Below, in pieces: positions 14,587 to 21,370 of a stretch of 32,990 nucleotides of DNA. Positions within the stretch are counted from its first letter, which is position 1. Each line of letters starts with the position of its first letter. The notes below the pieces were generated by a model that saw nothing but the letters and a program-made list of their open reading frames with translations, was not told the origin of the DNA and searched no databases. The translations under genes were made by a program, and so were the position numbers. The stretch spans positions 1 through 32,990 of the forward strand of contig JAGBJO010000046.1 of the NCBI GenBank assembly GCA_017934425.1, read 5' to 3'. This stretch comes from Ruminococcus sp. Lineage in GTDB: Bacteria > Bacillota > Clostridia > Oscillospirales > Ruminococcaceae.

Positions 14587-17307
14587 CTATATTTTTCTGA
14601 TCTTGACTGCCAGCCAGTTAACGCCAGTGAATATAAGGCTGTAAATCGCCGCCGCTGTCGCTGACATGAATACATAGTCTGACTCGAACGCCTTGGACAT
14701 TATCAAAAGCATACAAAGCACGAAGCCCAGAAGTATGGACACGGTCTGTATGATAAGTCCAACGATCGCTGATGAATGGATAGTCTTGATACCAAGTATA
14801 AGCTGTGCCATTGACGAGAATTTTCCTGTACACGCCATTGAAGCGCTGATGCTCTCGCTGTTGCGTGTCTCGGTATCGAAATCCTCATAAAGACGCTTGG
14901 GAATAACTCTCAGCATTTCCTTTGGAATTTCAAGAAGCTGGGAGATACGTTCCTCTGTGATACACGGGTCTACGCTCTTGACAATGAGGTATACCCGCTT
15001 TTTAGCAAGTCTCTGCGCCCATATCTTCACTTCACGCTCGCCTCTTATCTGCACCATAAACATTGCAGAGAGGTTTCCGGAAACTGAAAGGTACATCGGC
15101 TCGCCGTCTGCTGCATACTCTGTTTCCTGAGCTTTAGTAGGCAGACCCTCGATGTTGTGGCTTTCCATAAGCTCACGGCTGCCGAAAAGCACACGGCGGT
15201 TGTTTATCCAGCCGCACAGACCCAGATTCTCCTCGCAGGAGAAGTTCTCAATGGGATAGAGGATATCCTCCTTGCCGGGTATCACCACGTCTGAAAACAG
15301 GCTTCGCATAACGCTTCCGGCATGGAATGTAAGTGAAGCCGCTTCAAGGAGCGCTTCGTCAAGTTTGGTATTTGAGAAGACCTTGATACCTCCGATCTTC
15401 AGGCTTGACTGGGGAAACAGTTTATCGGCGCTGACCAGCATTGAGTTAGCGTCATAAAGATCGTCAACGCTCTGGTATCCCAGGAGAATTCCCTTGTTTG
15501 CAATAGTCTGGCGTGAGACTTTCTCAAGGGGAAGATTCGCAACGAACGGGAGTGATACGCAGGAAGTCGCACAAACCAGAAGGCTGCAAATCGAACAGCC
15601 AAAGGCAAATGCATCTGCGCTTAACAAAGTACCCATTCTGAAATAGGTTATGAAAATCGTCACCAGCACCGACATAATAAGAGTAAGCGGTGCGGCTTTC
15701 CGGCAAAAACTGTCGGTGATGTCGGCGGAGTAGCTATAGCGCAGGAAATCGGTAATAGAACCGGTCTTACGCATAGTGGCAAGTATGGGGAAATCGCCGA
15801 TAGTTCCCCTTGTGAGCCGTTCTGCACGTTCCTCGTCCTTGACGTAGACAACAGCATGGCGGTCGAATTCCTTGGAAATGAACTTGAAGTTCCTTGCTGC
15901 CCTGTCAAGTATCATCTGCTTGCCGATAGCATTGAACCACAGCGCAATGATGCCCACGGGCATATAAATATGTATAGTCTCATTTTTCGCCATATCAAGG
16001 CTAAAAAATGCCGATATGCAGCCGATAATGCACACTATAGCCGTAATTGCAGTCATTGAGTCACTGTCAGGCTTCAGAGTGAAAAGGTTCTTAACGCCCT
16101 TGGTGATGACTGGTATTGAGAAAGCTACTGCAATAAGTCCAAGAACCAGATGGGCTGCCAGATAAGTTACCGTATTCTCACGGCTGAGGAAATCCAGTAT
16201 CGGTAAGCCCAGACTGTTGCATATTGTGATATACAGGCTGATAAAAGCGGTAGGAGCGAGTATCATTACCCTTGATGTGATAATGTCTTTCAGTTCAAAG
16301 ATGTCCTTGCCAACGTCCTGAACATCACCGTAGTAGTTGAAGTCAACAATGCGCTTGGTACGCTCACCTCTTGCGCCGCTGCGCCGTCTGGGCGGAGCAG
16401 TTTTCGGCGTATCATCGGGGATCTCTTTCGTTTCTGGCTTTTCCTCCGGGATAGGAACATCAACTTCCGGCTCAGTTACGGGCTTTTCCGGAGTTTCTTC
16501 CGTCTTTTCCGGGGATTTTTCTGCTTCCGGCGACTTCTTCGCAGGTTCAGCAGGCGGCTTTTTCTCGATCTTTGGCGTTTTTTCCGCATCATCGACCTTT
16601 GCAGTCTGCTCCTGTGAACTTTTTTCCGGTTCAGGAGACTTTTTCACCTGCTCCACCGGCTTTTTCTCCGGCTCAGCAGCCTTCGTGGACTCCTCCTGCT
16701 CCCTTGGTGCAGGAACGATATCCGTCATATTCCGCCTGCCCTCATCGCTTTCTGCCTCGCTGAGGATATCGTGGCGGCTGCGTTTTTTCTTCTTTATTTC
16801 AGGGGGAGTATACATATACTCGCCGCCGGGTGTTTCCTTGGCGTAGGTATAGCCGCTTTCTGATTTTTTCCGGAAGAATGAAAACAGCGACCGCTTTTCC
16901 TTAGCTCGCTCCTGCGCCTCTTTCGCACGGGTGGAGTTCTCCATTCGGCGTATCTTCGGTGCTTCATCAGTTACCTGATCGGCAGGTATCTCGAATTTCC
17001 GCTTAGGTGCAGATACAGTCTTAACGCCGTCGTCATCAGCGATGACCACCTTTTTCCGTGAAAGGTCGAGGGGCTGTACCTGGTCGGCAGGACGAGGACT
17101 GCGGCTTGCGTTATCGAAAAGGTCATTCTTCTCATGGGAAACCGGCTTTTTGGGAGTTTCCGGTTCCGGTTCAATATGGGTAGGGTCTTTCAGGACGGAG
17201 TTCACCGCTTTCTGAGCGTCGATCCTGCCAACATGAGGAGTTTCGCCGTCGGTTTTCGGGGAATACTCATTGAGGATATCCTCAAGACTCATTTTATTAT
17301 CTGGCAT
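14587..17307 (-). CDS. Degenerate P-type-ATPase-like membrane protein with disordered tail
   Basis: A 906-residue protein with no simple family name. Residues 1-318 are low-complexity, rich in P, E and K and probably disordered. They carry two short DIL(N/S)E motifs (about 10-14 and 180-184). Eight predicted membrane helices follow in a P1B-like layout: four at about 347-466, two at 539-589 and two at 846-903. The segment LLVCATSCVSLPFV, then a GILLGYQ, then SADKLFPQSS (D628) aligns by eye with the CPC helix, GIL and DKTGTLT of P-type ATPases. RVLFGSRELMESHNI with EPMYLSVSGNLSAMF resembles the nucleotide/phosphorylation domain. DKTGT is replaced by DKLFP, and TGES and GDGxND are absent, so ATP-driven transport is unlikely. 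The ATG at 17307 is set by GGAGAGGGGG and overlaps the rlmB stop by 11 bp; a longer start at 17352 lacks a site. Confidence 0.75.
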   Translation of the reverse strand: MPDNKMSLEDILNEYSPKTDGETPHVGRIDAQKAVNSVLKDPTHIEPEPETPKKPVSHEKNDLFDNASRSPRPADQVQPLDLSRKKVVIADDDGVKTVSAPKRKFEIPADQVTDEAPKIRRMENSTRAKEAQERAKEKRSLFSFFRKKSESGYTYAKETPGGEYMYTPPEIKKKKRSRHDILSEAESDEGRRNMTDIVPAPREQEESTKAAEPEKKPVEQVKKSPEPEKSSQEQTAKVDDAEKTPKIEKKPPAEPAKKSPEAEKSPEKTEETPEKPVTEPEVDVPIPEEKPETKEIPDDTPKTAPPRRRSGARGERTKRIVDFNYYGDVQDVGKDIFELKDIITSRVMILAPTAFISLYITICNSLGLPILDFLSRENTVTYLAAHLVLGLIAVAFSIPVITKGVKNLFTLKPDSDSMTAITAIVCIIGCISAFFSLDMAKNETIHIYMPVGIIALWFNAIGKQMILDRAARNFKFISKEFDRHAVVYVKDEERAERLTRGTIGDFPILATMRKTGSITDFLRYSYSADITDSFCRKAAPLTLIMSVLVTIFITYFRMGTLLSADAFAFGCSICSLLVCATSCVSLPFVANLPLEKVSRQTIANKGILLGYQSVDDLYDANSMLVSADKLFPQSSLKIGGIKVFSNTKLDEALLEAASLTFHAGSVMRSLFSDVVIPGKEDILYPIENFSCEENLGLCGWINNRRVLFGSRELMESHNIEGLPTKAQETEYAADGEPMYLSVSGNLSAMFMVQIRGEREVKIWAQRLAKKRVYLIVKSVDPCITEERISQLLEIPKEMLRVIPKRLYEDFDTETRNSESISASMACTGKFSSMAQLILGIKTIHSSAIVGLIIQTVSILLGFVLCMLLIMSKAFESDYVFMSATAAAIYSLIFTGVNWLAVKIRKI

Positions 17308-18079
17308 TTCCGTCCCCCTCTCCTGTGAGACTGCGCTGGCGGAGAACCTCATACATGAAGATGCCAGCCGCTACAGAAGCGTTGAGCGAATTTATTCTGC
17401 CCAGCATAGGCAGTTTCAGCATAAAGTCACATTTTTCACGGATAAGCCTGCTGATGCCAAATCCCTCAGAACCGATAACAAGACCGCAGCCGCCGGTAAG
17501 GTCGGTTTTTGTGTACTCACTTCCGGAAGCGTCTGTGCCGTATATCCACACGCCGTTTTCTTTCAGGGTATCAATAGCGGCGGCAAGGTTAGAAACTCTT
17601 GCGACCGGCACATAGCTTGCAGCACCGGCAGAGGTCTTGAACACCGTAGCATTCAGGCTTGCGCTGCGTCTTTTAGGAATGATAACGCCGTCAGCGCCGA
17701 CAGTCTCGGCTGTTCTGATGATAGCACCAAGGTTGTGAGGATCTTCGATCTCGTCGCAGATGATGATAAAGGGCTTAGTCCCCTTATTCTGCGAAACGGC
17801 AAGTATATCCTCAAGGCTTGCGTACTCAGCACATGAGCCTACTGCCACAACTCCCTGGTGAGAAGCGCCGCCGGCAAGCTGAGAGAGTTTTTTCTCCTGA
17901 GCGTCCTTAACGACGATACCGCTATCCTTGGCAAGGCGGCGGATAAGTCCGAGGCTGCCGCCGTTTCCGCATATGTATATAGTGTCGATATTAGCGCCTG
18001 ACTTCAGCGCTTCGGTAACAGGATTCCTTCCGCAGATGACATTATCAGCGGCTTCCTGGAAATCTTTTTTATTATCCAT
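17297..18079 (-). CDS. rlmB: 23S rRNA 2'-O-ribose methyltransferase RlmB-like (SpoU/TrmH family)
   Basis: A 260-residue SPOUT methyltransferase that would use SAM to methylate a ribose 2'-OH, in RlmB of 23S rRNA G2251. The N-terminal substrate-binding domain begins VICGRNPVTEAL. The knotted catalytic domain has motif 1 CDEIEDPHNLGAIIRTAETVG (the Asn and Arg are the family's conserved ones), motif 2 LVIGSEGFGISRL and motif 3 LPMLGRINSLNASVAAG, which closes the trefoil knot and binds SAM. It is the first gene of an operon and overlaps the next gene by 11 bp. The AAGGAGA site is 24 bp from the ATG, with a hairpin between them (see the separate entry). Closely related TrmH-family enzymes with other targets cannot be fully excluded. 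Confidence 0.92.
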   Translation of the reverse strand: MDNKKDFQEAADNVICGRNPVTEALKSGANIDTIYICGNGGSLGLIRRLAKDSGIVVKDAQEKKLSQLAGGASHQGVVAVGSCAEYASLEDILAVSQNKGTKPFIIICDEIEDPHNLGAIIRTAETVGADGVIIPKRRSASLNATVFKTSAGAASYVPVARVSNLAAAIDTLKENGVWIYGTDASGSEYTKTDLTGGCGLVIGSEGFGISRLIREKCDFMLKLPMLGRINSLNASVAAGIFMYEVLRQRSLTGEGDGNAR

Positions 18080-18088
18080 AATATTACT

Positions 18089-18110
18089 CAGGCAAAATGC
18101 CTGTCTCCTT
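18089..18110 (-). promoter_or_regulatory. Ribosome binding site plus hairpin in the rlmB leader
   Basis: On the minus strand AAGGAGA (18104-18110) is followed by the self-complementary CAGGCATTTTGCCTG (18089-18103) and then 9 nt to the ATG at 18079. Unfolded, the spacing is 24 nt and too long. With the 15-nt hairpin folded it becomes about 9 nt, which is optimal. No alternative start codon lies closer to the site in frame. Confidence 0.6.
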
Positions 18111-18157
18111 ACATATATGTTAACCGGAGTAATTCCGGCGCAGTTTCTTGCTTTTTT

Positions 18158-18186
18158 ATTATATCACGGCTTAAAAAAAATTACAA
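18158..18186 (-). promoter_or_regulatory. Promoter of the rlmB operon
   Basis: On the minus strand TTGTAA (18181-18186), a 17-bp spacer and TATAAT (18158-18163) preceded by TGA, giving an extended -10. Confidence 0.8.
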
Positions 18187-18262
18187 GAGATTTTTTGTGA
18201 AAATTCACAGTAAGTGCAGGTATTTTTATGTGCAGATTTTTCCGGCTGTTCATAAATGCGTT

Positions 18263-18299
18263 AAAAATATGCAGCGGAGAGTTTTTCGCCGCTGCATAT
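18263..18299 (-). terminator. Terminator of the sugar-binding/GGDEF gene
   Basis: On the minus strand the 11-bp stem ATATGCAGCGG/CCGCTGCATAT (18289-18299 with 18267-18277) is followed by a run of U (18263-18267). It lies just after the stop of the gene at 18307. Confidence 0.9.
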
Positions 18300-18306
18300 G
18301 GTAACA

Positions 18307-20208
18307 TTATTTAACTTCATTCCCTGTACGTGAATTCTTCTTAGTGCGCTTGACCTCATACATCAGCTCATCAGCCTTAGTGATAAGGCTGTAGAGGGTG
18401 TCTGTCTCACTTGGGGTGCATATGATGCTTCCCAGGCTTGCGGAGAGGGTATAGGGTTTGCTTATGATATGGTTGATATTCTCCATATTTGCATCGAAAC
18501 GGCGCTTCATGTCATCAGCATCGGCTTCGGTGATATCGCTGTCGAATATAACAAACTCATCGCCGCCAAAACGTGCGCAAACGCTGTCATTGTGACTGCA
18601 ATCCCGGATAACTCCTGCAAGGCGCTGAATAGCGAAATCGCCCTCCTTATGACCGTAGTTGTCGTTGATATATTTCAGTCCGTCCATGTCAATAAAAGTG
18701 AGCATAATGGAACGCTTTTCCTTAACACAGATCTTGAATTTATCGTCAACTGTTTTAATAAATCCGTTTCTGTTGTAAAGGTTACTGAGCGGGTCGATAA
18801 CGTAGAGTCGGTTAAGTTCTTCCATAGCCTTATTTATATGGGCAAGCTTGCGGATATTCTCGATAGAGTTGCTCAGATCCATTGAAAAGGTGTGGCAGAG
18901 CAGACTGCTTATGGGGAAATCGCTGTTTGTCATAATGAAGTAACCCAGCACTCTTTCCCGGAAGTGTATGGGCATATAGTAGCTTATATTTCCGCCTGTT
19001 TGCAGCGGAGAGGGGTTCATATAGGAAGCCGGGAAATGTGAACGGCTTGAAATATTTCCGTTATCCCAGATAAGGGGCGCAGTCATACTTACGCCGAAAA
19101 CGCCATGACGGTCGTAGATCTTGAAAGTATCCTGCCAGTCGTTAGTCAGGCACAGTGTAAACTTCTGGCACTCCAGTTCGGAGGCAAATTCACCGATAGC
19201 ATTTACTGCCTCCTCAAGAGTCTCAGTATCAGCAAGGGTAGCCGTAAGGATATTCAGCTTGTGGATATTATCGTTGGTGCGCTCGATACGGTTATGGGTT
19301 CGCTTGCGGTAATCTCCGAAAAAGGTGTTGGTATTCTCTCCGCAGCCGCAGCTTTCGCTGAATACGCAGGAAGCGTCCAGAACCAGTTCGCCAGGTTCGC
19401 TGCCCTCGATAACGTTCAGAATAGTCTTGCAGGCAAGTGCGCCAGCTTCCTCAAGGGGACGCTTTACAGAAGTCAGCGACGGGCAGTAGTTACGGGCGCT
19501 GTATGTATAGTCAAATCCGGTAACGATAACGTCATCAGGCACTTTCAGCCCATGCTTTTCAAGAGTGCTTACTGCCGTCAGCGCCATTGCATCGTTGGCA
19601 CAGATAAAAGCGTCAGGCATCTTCATACCTGAGCGCATGAATTTCTCGATAGCGTTTCTGCCGTCAAATGAACGGAAATCGCCGTAGTAGATCCTGTCCT
19701 CATTTATGTCGAGTCCATTCTCCTCCATGACTATCCGGAAAGCCTGCAAGCGATCTCTTGCTTCCGGGTTAGTCATAGGTCCGGAGATGTAGTTTATGAT
19801 CTTAGCACCGTGGACTTTGATAACATGGCGAACCATTTCTTCCATAGCCACAACGTTATTGATGCTTATATTGTAAAGCTGCGGATACTCTGCACAGTCG
19901 AAGACTACCGCAGGTACTCCGGAAGCAGTTATACGTTCTATGATGCGCTTTTTTACTTCAATATCATTTATAGTATTGGTCATAAGGATCGCACCGTCAA
20001 ACCTATCCATATTCGCAAGTTCATATATGCTGTATTCTCCGATATCAAATCTCTTGCTGTCAAGCATACCGCCAAACGCAGAAAAATAGGAGATATTCAC
20101 GTTATTGTGAACAGCAAAATCGTTTATTCCTGTAATAACATTGCTCTGATACTCCTCATCAAGACCTGCAACAAAAACTGCGATCTCATATATCTTAGCA
20201 GTACTCAT
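18307..20208 (-). CDS. Cytosolic LacI-type sugar-binding domain fused to diguanylate cyclase
   Basis: A 633-residue soluble protein without signal peptide or membrane helix. Residues about 5-285 match the periplasmic-binding/LacI effector fold (ICANDAMALTAVSTLEKHGLKVPDDVIVTGFDYT is typical; no helix-turn-helix precedes it). A short SESCGCGEN motif follows, then a GAF-like middle region (about 310-455). The C-terminal GGDEF domain spans about 465-625, with DPLSNLYNRNGF, the metal-binding FIDMDGLKYINDNYGH and ARFGGDEF. The I-site RxxD is absent (H and S at those positions). I infer c-di-GMP synthesis controlled by a cytosolic sugar-like ligand. The ATG at 20208 is chosen because AAAGGAG lies 7 bp upstream; an in-frame TTG at 20223 overlaps that site. 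It is a single-gene transcript with its own promoter, leader hairpin and terminator. Confidence 0.9.
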   Translation of the reverse strand: MSTAKIYEIAVFVAGLDEEYQSNVITGINDFAVHNNVNISYFSAFGGMLDSKRFDIGEYSIYELANMDRFDGAILMTNTINDIEVKKRIIERITASGVPAVVFDCAEYPQLYNISINNVVAMEEMVRHVIKVHGAKIINYISGPMTNPEARDRLQAFRIVMEENGLDINEDRIYYGDFRSFDGRNAIEKFMRSGMKMPDAFICANDAMALTAVSTLEKHGLKVPDDVIVTGFDYTYSARNYCPSLTSVKRPLEEAGALACKTILNVIEGSEPGELVLDASCVFSESCGCGENTNTFFGDYRKRTHNRIERTNDNIHKLNILTATLADTETLEEAVNAIGEFASELECQKFTLCLTNDWQDTFKIYDRHGVFGVSMTAPLIWDNGNISSRSHFPASYMNPSPLQTGGNISYYMPIHFRERVLGYFIMTNSDFPISSLLCHTFSMDLSNSIENIRKLAHINKAMEELNRLYVIDPLSNLYNRNGFIKTVDDKFKICVKEKRSIMLTFIDMDGLKYINDNYGHKEGDFAIQRLAGVIRDCSHNDSVCARFGGDEFVIFDSDITEADADDMKRRFDANMENINHIISKPYTLSASLGSIICTPSETDTLYSLITKADELMYEVKRTKKNSRTGNEVK

Positions 20209-20230
20209 AGTTTCTCCTTTCAAAGGTGGG

Positions 20231-20274
20231 ATCAGTCCCGCAGTATGCGGTCTGATACCTATACTATCATTATA
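20231..20274 (-). promoter_or_regulatory. Promoter (-10) and 5' leader hairpin of the sugar-binding/GGDEF gene
   Basis: TATAAT (minus strand 20269-20274) with TG upstream is an extended -10; the -35 is weak. Starting about 12 bp downstream, the predicted transcript opens with an interrupted stem ATCAG-A-CCGCA / TGCGG-GA-CTGAT (20256 to 20231). This places a hairpin at or near the mRNA 5' end, ahead of the ribosome binding site. Sequence 20281-20421 is AT-rich; it holds an inverted pair ATGCACA (20330-20336) / TGTGCAT (20355-20361) and nothing else I can support. Confidence 0.6.
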
Positions 20275-20421
20275 TCACATTTTCACAAAAATAAAAGGGA
20301 TTTTCAATGCATTTTTAATTTTCGGAGTTATGCACATCAATACATTCTGACGTTTGTGCATTTTCACAGTCAAACCTGGTTAATTGTACTATAAATTAAG
20401 GTATATTGCGGTTTCTTAGAA

Positions 20422-20466
20422 TTTTTCCGGAAAACGATTGACTTTTTCCGAAAACAAGTATATAAT
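20422..20466 (+). promoter_or_regulatory. NUDIX gene promoter with paired direct repeats
   Basis: TTGACT (20438-20443), a 17-bp spacer and TATAAT (20461-20466). TTTTTCCG followed by (G)AAAAC occurs twice, at 20422 and 20443, exactly 21 bp apart. One copy lies upstream of the -35 and the other in the spacer. Confidence 0.8.
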
Positions 20467-20499
20467 TACTAAGATTGTAATTGATATGGAGGCTTATTT

Positions 20500-21285
20500 A
20501 TGGACGACATAGAAATTTTTCTTAACAGACTTTTCCCTGACAAGAAAGTATACGAAAGTCTTTCAAAGGCGCTGGGCGATGCTGATATAAGTTCTTCAGA
20601 GGAATTAGGCGCTTTTATCGAGCAGCACCATGGTCTTTCCCTGAAGGTATACGTTTCCAACGAGGAGATCAAAAACAAGGCTGTTGATGAGATAACCGAA
20701 GTGCTGGAAAAGTACGCTGCTGAAAACAAGCTTTCGCTGGCAATTATCGTGGACGAGTTCCTGAACCTTATTGACAACGAGGCACACCTGACTTCACAGG
20801 CTAAGCCAAGAAGCCTTGTTCATCGTGACGGCGATCTGCACCCGGCTGTACATATATGGATAATAAAGCGCAAGGACATGGGCATTTACGTCCTTTTGCA
20901 GAAGCGTTCACATGAGAAGGACATCAACCCTGACTGCTTCGACGTTTCCGCTGCCGGACACGTTTCACAGGGCGAGGAATTCCGCAGCAGCGCTGTACGT
21001 GAGACTGCCGAGGAACTGGGTCTCAAGATCCACGGAAGCAAGCTGGAGCTTATCGGTCTGCACAAGTTCTACAACGATGACGGCGATATCCACGACCATG
21101 AACTGCGTGCTGTTTACCTTTGCCGTGAGCCCCTTGATACAGATCATCTGAAGCTCCAGAAGTCAGAGGTTTCTGAGGTATGCTGGGCTGAGGTAGATGA
21201 GATGCTTGCATCTATGGGCACAAGCGATTTCCAGCACTGTATTGACCTGACAGAACTGCAAATGATAAAGAAGGCTGTTTTTTAA
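20500..21285 (+). CDS. NUDIX hydrolase with N-terminal extension
   Basis: A 261-residue cytosolic hydrolase of nucleoside-diphosphate-linked substrates. The first 95 residues are mainly helical and unassigned. The NUDIX domain (about 105-250) begins LVHRDGDLHPAVHIWIIKR. It contains LLQKRSHEKDINPDCFDVSAAGHV and a complete Nudix box running from GHVSQGEE through RETAEELGL (about 153-175), with the metal-binding REtaEE glutamates present. The arrangement resembles isopentenyl-diphosphate-isomerase-like and YfcD-like Nudix proteins, but the N-terminal extension is unusual. GGAGG lies 7 bp before the ATG. It is monocistronic, with its own promoter and terminator. The substrate cannot be told from sequence. 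Confidence 0.9.
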   Translation: MDDIEIFLNRLFPDKKVYESLSKALGDADISSSEELGAFIEQHHGLSLKVYVSNEEIKNKAVDEITEVLEKYAAENKLSLAIIVDEFLNLIDNEAHLTSQAKPRSLVHRDGDLHPAVHIWIIKRKDMGIYVLLQKRSHEKDINPDCFDVSAAGHVSQGEEFRSSAVRETAEELGLKIHGSKLELIGLHKFYNDDGDIHDHELRAVYLCREPLDTDHLKLQKSEVSEVCWAEVDEMLASMGTSDFQHCIDLTELQMIKKAVF

Positions 21286-21290
21286 CATAA

Positions 21291-21367
21291 AGGCAACACC
21301 GCACAGAGATTGTGGTGTTGCCTAAAAAATTATACTCCGCAGGAATGTACCTGCGGAGTATTTTTTT
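21291..21367 (+). terminator. Double hairpin terminator between convergent NUDIX and dockerin genes
   Basis: A first stem AGGCAACACC (21291-21300) pairs with GGTGTTGCCT (21314-21323). A second perfect 11-bp stem TACTCCGCAGG/CCTGCGGAGTA (21333-21343 with 21350-21360) is followed by seven T. Read from the minus strand, the second stem is followed by TAATTTTTT, so it probably ends both genes. Confidence 0.92.
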
Positions 21368-21370
21368 GCC

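Noticed and set aside
13870-14664. Long repeat-rich open frames in three other frames across the LCP repeat array.
   Set aside because: They arise because a 39-bp repeat without stops stays open in several frames. Only the LCP frame joins a real membrane helix and domain.
20330-20361. The inverted pair ATGCACA/TGTGCAT as an operator.
   Set aside because: The arms are 7 bp with an 18-bp gap in AT-rich sequence and lie far from either promoter's core, so chance is a sufficient explanation.
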